Positions 19,001 through 28,042 of a stretch of DNA of 64,000 nucleotides are shown piece by piece; the first letter of the stretch is position 1, and every line of letters begins with the position of its first letter. Position numbers and translations under genes: made by a program. The DNA lies in contig JACKDF010000011.1 of NCBI GenBank assembly GCA_020633655.1, forward strand, positions 62,001 to 126,000, read 5' to 3'. This stretch comes from Deferribacteres bacterium (GTDB lineage: Bacteria > Zhuqueibacterota > Zhuqueibacteria > Zhuqueibacterales > Geothermadaptataceae). A model generated the notes under the pieces. It saw only the letters and a program-made list of their open reading frames with translations. It was not told where the DNA came from and ran no database searches.

Positions 19001-19333
19001 CTTAGGGAAACAGCCGGGAACCGAATCAAAGATTTTACCTCAAACCTTTTGTATCAGCAGCAATTTTCCAAATCCTTTCAATGCGATGACACAATTTGAA
19101 GTGCATATTCCGGAGCCCGGGTGGCTGCAAATGGCGATTTTCAATATTAAGGAGAGACCGTACAGGAAATCACAAACGATTTGGTTGCACCTGGCGTGCA
19201 GCGATTTCAGTGGGATGGAGAAAGCGATACTGCTGGCGTGGTTAGCAGTGGCATGTATTTTCTCAATGCCACATTTCACGGGCAATCTGGCATTTTGCAA
19301 AGATACACAGATAAATTAATGTATTTGAAATAA
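16081..19333 (+). pseudogene. Secreted FG-GAP/VCBS - ASPIC/UnbV - Fn3 - discoidin-like protein with C-terminal sorting domain, many frameshifts
   Basis: The N terminus (MRPVLTNRNLFLSISLFFSH) resembles a signal peptide. FG-GAP/VCBS repeats with DYDNDGDLDVY, DFDNDGDLDMF and DFNNDGWMDIYV calcium-binding loops run to ~17300, followed by an ASPIC/UnbV-type domain (IGTRIELEINGKKRI, SLIQTFGLGSANNVDRI). After a stop at 17555, coding sequence goes on in shifting frames. It holds an Fn3-like domain, a discoidin-like domain (DGYPGDYTKEWV, VGLAEVEVW), a second Fn3-like domain and a second near-copy (AVDGIIDGYPGDYTKEWV, VGLAEFRVWG). The end is SSNFPNPFNAMTQFEV, a C-terminal sorting domain. I infer one large surface protein; it could be two genes split near 17560. 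At least six frame changes are needed. Confidence 0.7.
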
Positions 19334-19352
19334 AAAAATACTGATTCTGAGC

Positions 19353-20192
19353 TCAGAATTTGATTACAGGCAGATACCCGGCTTCCTGTACAAATTTTTG
19401 TCCGGCATCGGTCATTGTCCAGTCGATAAATTTTTTCACCTGTCCCCGCGGTTTATTCACGGTATATAAATAAAGATAGCGTGTGATGGGATAAGAATCG
19501 TTGCGTATATTTTCAGCAGTGATTTCAATATTTTCCACCCTCGCCAATTTAACGCCTTTGCCATAGGCTAGTCCACCATAACCTATGGCAAAGGGATTGT
19601 CTTGAACAGCGCGGACAATTGCTGAGGTTCCGGCTAAAACCTGCATATCCACAGAATAGGATTCCCCGTGTAAAACATGTTCACGCAGGTAATAACGCGT
19701 TCCGGAGTTTGGCGAACGTCCGTAGAGATAAATGGCCGTATCCTGCCACGCGAATTTGTTCCAGTTGTCCATTTCGCCGGTAAAATTTGTTTGATCTCCT
19801 CCAGTGTGAATGTTTCAACCGGATTTTCTTGATTGAGAAATATGGCAATGGCTTCCTTCGCAACGAGAAAACTGTATCCGAGGGTTCCATGATTTTCTAC
19901 AATATTTTTCACTTCCTCAGGCCGTAACGGTCGCGATGCGGTGCAAATTTCTGCGGCACCGACTGCAAGAGCCTGCGCGCCAGTGGCTGTTCCTCCACCG
20001 TCGACGTAAACAGAGATGTTCGGATTTTGCTGCATATAGGTCGCTGCCCAACGCTTGGCGAGGAAGGAGCGTATCAGACCCTTTGATACGAATAATCGCT
20101 TTCGATGGACCTAATTGTGAGGCACAGCCTGCAAGAAAGAGGAGTAGTGTAATAAGTAGGATTGGACGGATTTTGCTCTGTAAAAGTGTCAT
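19353..20192 (-). pseudogene. PstS-like phosphate-binding lipoprotein, two frameshifts
   Basis: The N terminus has a lipobox (LLLFLAGC). The IRIKGSDTL opening and the pieces VDGGGTATGAQALAVGAAEI, SRPLRPEEV, PNSGTRYYLREHVL, DNPFAIGYGGLAY and SYPITRYLYLYTVNKP are those of the PstS family of periplasmic phosphate-binding proteins. Frame changes occur near 20085 and near 19785. The gene starts 10 bp after the M28 peptidase stop on the same strand, so they are likely co-transcribed. No pstCAB genes are in the window. Confidence 0.8.
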
Positions 20193-20202
20193 CGTTCTTC
20201 CG

Positions 20203-21882
20203 CTATAGATTGTAGTCTGGCATTAAGAAACTGTGAATTGGGGTGAAATTCCACGCTTTTTCCGGTATTCCCAGGATTGAAATCAGTCCTAAAAGCAGGT
20301 TGCAATGCTGTTGAACTGCGGCATAATTGATGGGTTGATCGAGATCATCAAAGGGGTGTGGTATCGTGTTGCTCCCTCAATCGATAAACCGTTGCACACC
20401 ACTTTCATAGGTTGCATTGTCGTATTTCATTCCCTCGACAAGGGCAACTGTTGGTATTCCTCACGTGCAAAAGCAATCTGGTCTGATCTTCCAAGCGCAT
20501 TTGAGTTGGCAAATATGGCAGGCACAGGTGAATACTCAAGAGAGAATCCTTTTGCCAGCTCCTGCAACAGGTTTTCCATCGTAGAATACTCTGCACCAAT
20601 ACCGACAAAATTTTTAAAGGTATCAAACATTGCGATTCCGTCGATGTTCACCGCTGCGTAAGTTTTATGGAGCGGCACACGCGGATGATCAATGTAATAT
20701 GTGGCGCCGAGCAAGCCTTTTTCTTCACCTGTGGTAAATACAAGCAGGATGGATCGTTTAGGTTGTTGTGGTGCAGAGGCGATAATGCGTGCAATTTCGA
20801 GGGTGGCGGATACCCCTAAAAGCATTGTCTGCGACACCGTTGTAAATGGAATCCCCTTCACTGCTGGCCCGATGCCCAAATGATCGTAATGTGCGGCGAT
20901 TAAAACAAATTGGTTTTTAAGCTTTTTATCCCTGCCGGGAATGAGCCCGATTACATTCCTGTCGACAAATTCCCATTCCTGAAAAATACCGGAGAATGCC
21001 AGTTTCCCGGTCATGTTAAAACTTTGGATCAGGTCAGCATTTTCCATATCGATGACATGGCGATATTCGAAGGGAGAACCGGAAAATAATGTCGTGGCCA
21101 TTTCTGGATTGAGTAAAATATTGAGATTGGTTGCGCGCGTATAAAGCAGAGATATTATCAAAAGCAAACTGGTGCTGCCAATAAGACCAGGGGGTGTCGC
21201 TTTCTGTTCTCGGGTTCGGTATCATGATTGTTCCCAGAGCGCCTCGCGCCAGAGCGACCCGTCGTTTCACATCGGGATTGGCATGTATGGTATTGTGCGC
21301 GCCTGCGAAATAATCCTCATGCTCAGAAATTGGTTCGCCAGATAAAAGACTACAATTTTGCCAGCGACATCGATACCCAGGTAATCATTGTAATCATATT
21401 CCGGAGCGACAATGCCATAACCTACGAACGCCATTGGTTGCGGCAAAGCTATAAATGTCGATGCACCACAATCGTAAAGTAAATAATCTTTTCATGTTCG
21501 AAAACTCTCTCTTCCCCCGGGCAATGAAGCGCAACCGGGAATCTTTCATTGCCTTGCTCCCATGCATGGGAATGTTTTGAAAATAAGTGTTATGATCCCC
21601 GAAGGGTGTTATACCGAAATCGGCCAATTGTGATGCGATATAGTCAGCTGCCAATTTTGCACCTGTGCTTCCGGTTGCACGGCCTTTCAGATCATCACTT
21701 GCGAGGTATGCGAGATGGTGTTTTATGTTTTCTAGTGATATTGGGGATGGTGAACCGGATTGATCCTGAGCCTGGAGAAATGATACCGCTGCGAACAACA
21801 CAAGCAAAATGTGTCGAATTAATTTATGGATTAAAAGAAAGTGTTGGAGGCTTTTCTCATGCATGAAAGATAAAGTGTCCAT
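20203..21882 (-). pseudogene. Secreted M28 family zinc aminopeptidase, several frameshifts
   Basis: A signal peptide (HILLVLFAAVSFLQAQ) precedes NIKHHLAYLASDDLKGRATG, typical of the M28 N terminus. Zinc ligands are visible: AHYDHLG, an ADNA segment readable in a shifted frame near 20835, TGEEKGLLGA and, near the end, TIPHPFDDLDQPINY. A PA-like insert lies between. The frame changes several times (near 21470, 21330, 21180, 20850, 20470), and a TGA interrupts the last piece near 20379. The translation may start at MHEKSLQH (21861) instead of 21882. The predicted product is an exported aminopeptidase that trims peptides. Confidence 0.78.
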
Positions 21883-22092
21883 GGCGAAATATCAACAGAG
21901 ATATATTGATTGCTTTCATTCTGTCCGCTAGACTACTTCTTATTTCGGTACAAAAAATAATACGCAACCTCATCACATTTCGAGGTTCAAGGATCATGTA
22001 CTTATCTTCAGTAGTTTAATTTATTCGCTCGCGAAAAAATCTCAGGGTATATTCTGCTTCCCTATCACTGAAGCAGTTCACAGAAAAAGTTG

Positions 22093-23193
22093 TTAAATCC
22101 CGACATCTGTTTGCAATTGTTTTTCTCGATCAAATCTATCGAGTGCAAGGAAAATCAACTTTTCTATGAGTTGTGAATAGGGGATACCACTCGCCGCCCA
22201 CAGCTTTGGGTACATACTGATTCGGGTGAAACCTGGAATAGTGTTGATTTCATTGATGACAATCTTGCCGTCCTTCTGAAGAAAGAAATCCACGCGCGCC
22301 ATGCCTTCACAAATGAGCGTCTGAAATGTGGCGACGGCATATTCCTGTATTTTAGCAACAAGTTCCCCGGGCAATTCTGCGGGATTTGTAAACCCGCGCC
22401 GTCGGCATCGATGTATTTCGCTTCGTAAGAATAGAATTGATGGTGGGGATAATTTCCCCGGGCACTGAGGCTTTGGGTTCGTCATTGCCCAGCACGGCGC
22501 ACTCAATCTCCCGGCCTTCAATGAATTCTTCGATGATCACTTTCGTATCGTATTTAAATGCATCATCCAGTGCTGTCTGGAATTGGTCGTCGTTTTCAAC
22601 GCGATGCACACCCACGGATGAGCCCATGTTCGCCGGTTTGATAAACAAAGGAGCGCCCAGGTAAGCCGTAAGTTCAGCGAATGTATGGGCATTTCTTTTC
22701 GTGGCCAGAATTGTCACAAATTTTCCAATTGGCAAACCTGCATCGCGCAGGAGGCGTTTCATAACATCCTTATCCATACCGACTGCCGATCCGAGTACGC
22801 CAGCACCAACAAAAGGGATGTTGGCCAACTTGAGTAATCCCTGCACGGTACCGTCTTCGCCGAGGGACCGTGTAAAATTGGGAAAACGACGTCAATCGCT
22901 TTATCTGCGCTTCCAAGAGAAAGCTCCACAAGTTGCTTGTTTGTGCGACCGGCAACGAGTGGCAACTTCTTTATTTTCATGCTGCATTCTTATTTGTTTG
23001 GGATCATCGCCATGTAGTAGAAAATGAGACGCATCGTTCAGATACCACCGGCCGTTTTATCGATGCCAATAAGGGTGACGTCGAATTTGTTTTTATCGAT
23101 GGCTTCAATGACATTCTTCGCCGATTGCAATGAAACCTCGTGCTCTGCTGATTTGCCACCGAATAAAATTGCAACGTTTATTTTTTGACTCAT
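22093..23193 (-). pseudogene. ddl: D-alanine--D-alanine ligase, split by several frameshifts
   Basis: The start MSQKINVAILFGGKSAEHEV follows AAGGAG. Ordered pieces of the ATP-grasp ligase are present: DVVFPILHGP, GLLKLANIPFVGAGVLGSAV, MDKDVMKRLLRDAG, PLFIKPANMGSSVGV, VIIEEFIEGREIE and, at the end, MARVDFF and INEINTIPGFTRISMYPKLW. Frame changes occur near 23045, 22865, 22830 and 22400. The enzyme makes the D-Ala-D-Ala dipeptide for peptidoglycan and is normally essential. That makes the frameshifts suspicious as sequence errors, unless another ligase exists elsewhere in the genome. Confidence 0.85.
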
Positions 23194-23452
23194 TTTATTT
23201 TTACTCCTTGTGGATCTTTTTTCGGTTGCCCTGTGCAATTGGCACCCGTTTGCAGCGCTCATTTCGCAAACAGACCTTTTTCGGAATTCACTTGTCCTGA
23301 AAATAGATTATCGACTTGTAATCACATGTATGTAATCCTTAAACAAATCCGGGAGAGCGCTTTCATTTTCGCTCGAAAATTTGCATTTGCTTCCGGTTCT
23401 GTCTGGTCCGCAAATGCGTACAAAGCGAAGAGATGTGCCTTTTTCGTTGGTT

Positions 23453-24205
23453 CTAAATTATCGTATTGATCAGCGTAATCGTCAATTTTTGCACGAATTC
23501 AGTGATAAACGTATCACCCTGCGGGACTTCGATTATTTCTTCTCTCCATGCGAAGTACGGTAAATTTGCGTAAGCCAGGGCAATCGATCCATCTTCGGCC
23601 AGTTGTTTGAAAACACTTCGTAATTTTTTTTGCAAAGTGGCCCAATCAATTTCAAAGGGATTTATCGTGAGCAATTTCAGATAGGCGTTATTCGCCTTGC
23701 CATATTCCTTCACGGCCAGTGCTGCGTCTCCGAAGTATCCCCAATAACGGGCAGGAAATTCATCGCCGTAATGTTTTGCTGCCACCTTAAGAATTTCGTA
23801 TGCATCAGGGTATTTTTTTAAGTGCAAAGTGCAAACACCTTCATGAATAAAGTACTTGCAATTCGCCAGGGCACCCTGAGCATCGAATTCATCCAGCTCG
23901 CGCAAACGGCGTGCAAAGTAAATCCAGGTTTCTTTGTAATGTTCAGGAGCGCCGCCGAGATCGCGCATTTTTGCTTTCAACTCATTCCAAATTTCAGCGA
24001 TCTCGCAGGAAGACGAATTTTCACTCAAACCGGCATTTTACACGATTTTGCGATTTCAATATAAAAATCGCAATTGCCAAGGGTGGGGTCTATCGATTTC
24101 GCTTCCTGCAATAGCGTTATTGATTCATCGAACTGGAATTTTGCGAGTTTTTTTTGAACCTTTTTCAACCAGGTTATTCGCGTGAGAAAAAAGACTGTTT
24201 TGCAT
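23453..24205 (-). pseudogene. TPR-like protein of unknown function, two frameshifts
   Basis: An ATG at 24205 opens MQNSLFSHANNLVEK. After a frame change in an A run near 24155 it continues as KLAKFQFDESITLLQEAK and then SIDPTLGNCDFYIEIA. A second change near 24025 leads to the long piece with ELKAKMRDLGGAPEHYKETW, YPDAYEILKVAAKHYG and GDAALAVKEYGKANNAYLKL, which reads as helical TPR-like repeats. No catalytic motif seen. It lies upstream of ddl on the same strand with a ~260-bp gap. Confidence 0.55.
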
Positions 24206-24363
24206 AGGGCTTTGTCTTCTGTTTATTGGGGATAATCTGTTAAAACCAAGATGGTTAACTCTTATAGTGACGGAGAAGATAATCTGAATTTGTAAAAAAG
24301 CAAAGTGAGAAAAGTAGTTTTTAAATTAATTTCGCCTGTTTAATTCATTAGCACCAGATGTAA

Positions 24364-24490
24364 GGCTGTGCCAAACATAATAAAACGAAAGCGCCTCGCT
24401 TAGTGGAAAATGCGTTACGCTCCGCGAGGATGTTTTCACTCTGTGAGAATTGATGTTTGGATCAAAATTAATGCGTTTTGACACAGCCCC
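24364..24490. mobile_element. MITE-like element, family A, copy with palindromic core
   Basis: The left end ggctgtgccaaacat and the right end gttttgacacagcccc are inverted. The core has the cgaaagcgcctcgctta and gcgttacgctccgcgagg segments related to the 10204-10334 copy, with aattgatgtttgg near the right end. No coding frame. Confidence 0.65.
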
Positions 24491-24535
24491 ATCATTTACT
24501 CAATACAAAGCAATGAATAATCCAGGAACGCAATT

Positions 24536-24678
24536 GAGACTGTCGCAAAATACGCAAATTCGGACCCAGAGCTTGCCGAAGGGCCCGAATTCGAGCTTGG
24601 AACCGGGCGTTTCGACACTTCGACTTTACTCAGTGCAGGCAGGCTCAACGTCCGGTTTATCCCTTTTTCAACAGTCTC
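24536..24678. mobile_element. MITE-like element, family B, copy 2
   Basis: It has the same length (143 bp) and the same ends (gagactgtcgcaaaa, tttttcaacagtctc) as the copy at 10335-10477, with few differences between. As in the first case, it lies just to the right of a family A element, here 45 bp away. Confidence 0.7.
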
Positions 24679-25162
24679 GACAGGGCTCCAAGCCCTGGCA
24701 TGGATAAACTCACTCCCTTTCAATTTAATCCACCAAATTCGTATTCGTCAATATTCGTTTTTTCTCGATTTGCAACGGAGTTTAATTATGGTCAACAAAT
24801 CGGTTAAATGGAAAAATTAATATGTAATATTACTGAGACACAGCGTGATTTAATAAGTGCTCTTCGCAACTTTTCCTCTCAGCAAATCGACTTGCAAAAA
24901 ATTTAATTCATTTGAAATGGGCTTGCCTTTCGATGCAACTTTAAGTATTTTTTATCACTTGCATGATTTTAGAGTATTCAGACGAAAACTCGATGCTTTT
25001 TCAACCTGTGGAATTGTCTTGGGCGTTACAAAACGAGAGGGAATTCACTTCCCTTCTCGCCATAAGATGAATGAAATATAAGTGCGGTTCAACTTCAGTT
25101 TGGCCGTAGACTGAATAAGATAAACGTGATTTTCATGGTACTTAACCACACGGAGATGGAGC
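24679..25162. other. Intergenic region upstream of the tandem adenylate kinase gene
   Basis: The region is AT-rich, with no supported gene and no clear structured RNA. It probably contains the promoter of the kinase gene. Confidence 0.4.
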
Positions 25163-26332
25163 ATGTTAAATATTGCGTTATTCGGCCCCCCTGGAGCGGG
25201 AAAAGGTACACAATCGGAATTTCTGATTGAGGAATACAATCTCTTTTATATTTCCACGGGCGATTTGTTACGAAAAGAGATTGCTAACAAAACCAGTTTA
25301 GGTATGCAGGCACGGGATATTATCGCCTCAGGCGGGCTGGTTTCCGATGAAATAATCGTACAGATTATCGAAAAAACCATTACGGAAAATCCTGACGCTG
25401 ATGGTTTTCTCTTTGATGGCTTTCCACGCACTTACATTCAGGCTTACATTCTCAGTGGCTTGATGATTAAACTCAATACAACGCTCAGTTGTCTCATCAG
25501 CCTGAAATTACCGGAAGAGGAATCTGTTGCACGATTGCTGAAACGTGGCGAAACCTCGGGGCGCTCCGATGATAATGAACAGGTAATTCGCAACCGCTTG
25601 CGGGAGTATTATGAGAAAACACTTCCTGTACTTCGTTTTTATAAAGAGAGGGGTATACTTTATGAGATTGACGGCAGTAAAAGTATTGATGATGTGAAAG
25701 CGCAAATTCGTGCTGTTATCAGCGCAGAATTGAGCAACCGCCTGTTTAACCTGGTAATATTTGGGTATCCGGGTTCCGGGCGAGGTTCTCAGGGTAAAAA
25801 TTTAGCGGAAAAATATGGTCTTGAGTATGTTGCAACGGGTAAAATGCTTGAGGACGAGATTGCAAAAAAAACTGTTCTGGGAAGGAAAGTTGAAAAATAT
25901 TACAACAGCGGCCAACTTGTTCCAGATGAAATTGTGGTGCAATTGATCGAGAAGAAACTCAAGAGACACAAAGAGGTGAAAGGCTTTATTTTCAAAGGTT
26001 TTCCCCGCACTTTAGTGCAATCATACATACTTGATGGTATGTTAAAAAAGATCGGAACACAGATTTCGCAAATTCTTGAAATTGAAGTACCGACCTTAAA
26101 GCTCATCGAGCGGCTTGATACACGCAGCAAAACAGATAAATGCATGCCTTACGATTCAAGTACAGCGAAAATTGTCAAGCGTTTGGAAGAGCACGAAGAA
26201 AAGACGGTTTCCGTCATCGAAAAGTACAAGCAATTGCATGACGTCACTAATATTGATGGCAGGGGGACGTTTAATGAAGTTTCTGAAAGAATAATTACTG
26301 AAGTAGAAAAATTGATGCGAAAGCTTCGGTAA
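25163..26332 (+). CDS. Tandem adenylate kinase: active domain fused to a degenerate second domain
   Basis: The ATG follows a GGAG box. Residues 1-190 are a complete short-LID adenylate kinase: P-loop GPPGAGKGTQ (8-17), STGDLLR AMP site (32-38), FDGFPRT (84-90), RSDDN (134-138) with following arginines. Residues 195-389 repeat the fold but have lost key residues: the P-loop is GYPGSGRGSQ (lysine changed to R207), TGDLLR has become TGKMLE, FDGFPRT is FKGFPRT, and the RxDD arginine is absent. The second half is therefore probably a pseudokinase with a regulatory or structural role. The length (389) is about twice the usual 185-220. Domain 1 should interconvert ATP+AMP and 2 ADP. No operon partner is evident. 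Confidence 0.88.
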   Translation: MLNIALFGPPGAGKGTQSEFLIEEYNLFYISTGDLLRKEIANKTSLGMQARDIIASGGLVSDEIIVQIIEKTITENPDADGFLFDGFPRTYIQAYILSGLMIKLNTTLSCLISLKLPEEESVARLLKRGETSGRSDDNEQVIRNRLREYYEKTLPVLRFYKERGILYEIDGSKSIDDVKAQIRAVISAELSNRLFNLVIFGYPGSGRGSQGKNLAEKYGLEYVATGKMLEDEIAKKTVLGRKVEKYYNSGQLVPDEIVVQLIEKKLKRHKEVKGFIFKGFPRTLVQSYILDGMLKKIGTQISQILEIEVPTLKLIERLDTRSKTDKCMPYDSSTAKIVKRLEEHEEKTVSVIEKYKQLHDVTNIDGRGTFNEVSERIITEVEKLMRKLR

Positions 26333-26454
26333 ATTTGCTTAGCCTATTTATGAATTATGTAAAGTTAGCGAAGGATCGGGGGGAACTTCATACCACATCC
26401 GGATTCCATTTATAAATTAACGGAAAATATTATTCGTGTAAATTCTGATAACCG

Positions 26455-26487
26455 ATGCCGCTCGTTCAAAGAAGCGGCATTCCTTTT
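26455..26487 (+). terminator. Hairpin downstream of the adenylate kinase gene
   Basis: The arms atgccgct (26455-26462) and agcggcat (26473-26480) pair across a 10-base loop, followed by tcctttt. The T run is short, so this is a plausible but not strong intrinsic terminator. Confidence 0.45.
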
Positions 26488-26708
26488 AAAGGGATTCCAC
26501 GTAATTTCGTTTTTCACTATTAATCCTCCTCAGTTCTATGAATTGTCGGTAATGTATACAGAATTCCACTCGCGAAAAATTTTCAAGTCCCGTTCCAATT
26601 CTGATTCTCAAGATATCAGTTCCACTTCCGATGAGCTAGTTCAGAACTTCGTCTTTAATTCAAAGAGGATAAAATAGTTTTGGTAAATTTTTGCGAATAT
26701 TTGCACCT

Positions 26709-27767
26709 ATGTTAAAGAAACGAATGCTACACATAGATATTGCAAAAAGTATTGCAATCATCTGGATCGTTTATGGACATGCACTCGTTCAAATGCAAGG
26801 TACGCAATTTTATTCTAGCTATCTTGATAAGCAGATGGGCTTTATGTTCACGCTGTTTTCCTTTCGATTGCCATTGCTTTTTATGATTTCCGGCGCCTTT
26901 CAACGGCGTAGGTTAGAGTATAGCTTCGCGTCCCATAAAGAGTATCTGGTTAAGATTTTTCAGACGATACTTTTGCCGTTCTATTCATTGTCCCTCATTT
27001 TTTTGCTCATAAATGTCACTATGAGTAAATATCTCAATTCACCTTCAATGAGTGAGATGATTTATTCGCTCCTTTTGCAGCAATCGAATAATAATATTTT
27101 GCCTTCAGGGGTTATGTGGTTTTTATTCACATTGTTTAATTGTGCGTTTCTCACCTATTTCGCAATCCGTGTGTTCAAGCTAAGGCCAATTTACTTTCTG
27201 TTGTTTGCGTTGGTTTTAAAAGCAGTAAGTGGCGTGTTCACAAATGCATATTTTCTCGCTTTGGACACGACATCCCAGTTTTTGTTTTTCTTTGTTCTGG
27301 GTTATTATTTTGATAAATATGTTATTTATGAACCAATTCACAAATGGAAATATCTCGCCTGGTTTATCGTTGCTTATTTATTCTTGCTAGTCACATATTT
27401 TAACCTGTCCGCATTCCCGCCAGCATTTGTGGCTGTATTTAAATTTATCAAATCATTTGAGATATTTGGTATTCTTGTAACGTTGATTATCTTCGGTATT
27501 GCACACAAATTAGCGGAAAAGTACAGCGAATCAAAAGTGCTGCGTTGGTTTATATATTGCGGTGCATCTTCCATGCTCATTTATGTTTTCCACATGCCAA
27601 CATTCACTTTGCTCAATCTAATTATGAATATTGTGCATGTATACCCGGGAGTAGTAAAATTACTGCTTCTTTTTGTTCCAGGTGTTATATTTCCATTAAT
27701 TTATGGCAAGATTTTGAGCTACAATAAAGCAGCGTATAAACTTTTAATAGGACGTGACCCGGGTTAA
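26709..27767 (+). CDS. Membrane acyltransferase (acyltransferase 3 family, O-acetylase-like)
   Basis: The 352-residue product starts MLKKRMLHIDIAKSIAIIWI; an in-frame TTG at 26691 is possible but has no better ribosome-binding site. The N terminus RMLHIDIAKSIAIIWIVYGH with the histidine at the end of helix 1, the FSFRLPLLFMISGAF segment and about ten hydrophobic helices are characteristic of acyltransferase 3 proteins that O-acetylate surface sugars. It heads the polysaccharide cluster, separated by 275 bp from the carbamoyltransferase gene. The likely role is acylation of an exopolysaccharide or glycan precursor at the inner membrane. Confidence 0.85.
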   Translation: MLKKRMLHIDIAKSIAIIWIVYGHALVQMQGTQFYSSYLDKQMGFMFTLFSFRLPLLFMISGAFQRRRLEYSFASHKEYLVKIFQTILLPFYSLSLIFLLINVTMSKYLNSPSMSEMIYSLLLQQSNNNILPSGVMWFLFTLFNCAFLTYFAIRVFKLRPIYFLLFALVLKAVSGVFTNAYFLALDTTSQFLFFFVLGYYFDKYVIYEPIHKWKYLAWFIVAYLFLLVTYFNLSAFPPAFVAVFKFIKSFEIFGILVTLIIFGIAHKLAEKYSESKVLRWFIYCGASSMLIYVFHMPTFTLLNLIMNIVHVYPGVVKLLLLFVPGVIFPLIYGKILSYNKAAYKLLIGRDPG

Positions 27768-28042
27768 AAATACAGTTCTCCCTGGAATCCTTATCCATAT
27801 TGTAAATATTCTTTTCCCTTGACCTTATGAAATTTCTGCATTTTACCAATATGCAGATATCATTTATTAATTAATTTAAATTTAATCCCGTTATAAATCG
27901 GTTTCCAGCCCCATCACTCCCGGGAATCCGATTTATGAAATATAACTTTTTCTTTCCTTACTTAATTGTTATTATTTGCGGATAACACCCGTTGATTTCG
28001 ATAAAATATAAATAAGCCTGAGGATTTTCTGCGGATTGTTGA

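Noticed and set aside
24857..25081. A 74-codon open frame before the adenylate kinase gene
   Set aside because: No ribosome-binding site and no recognisable family; composition like surrounding AT-rich DNA.
25163..26332. Two separate adenylate kinase genes
   Set aside because: The reading frame is continuous with no internal ribosome-binding site or stop, so it is one fused protein.
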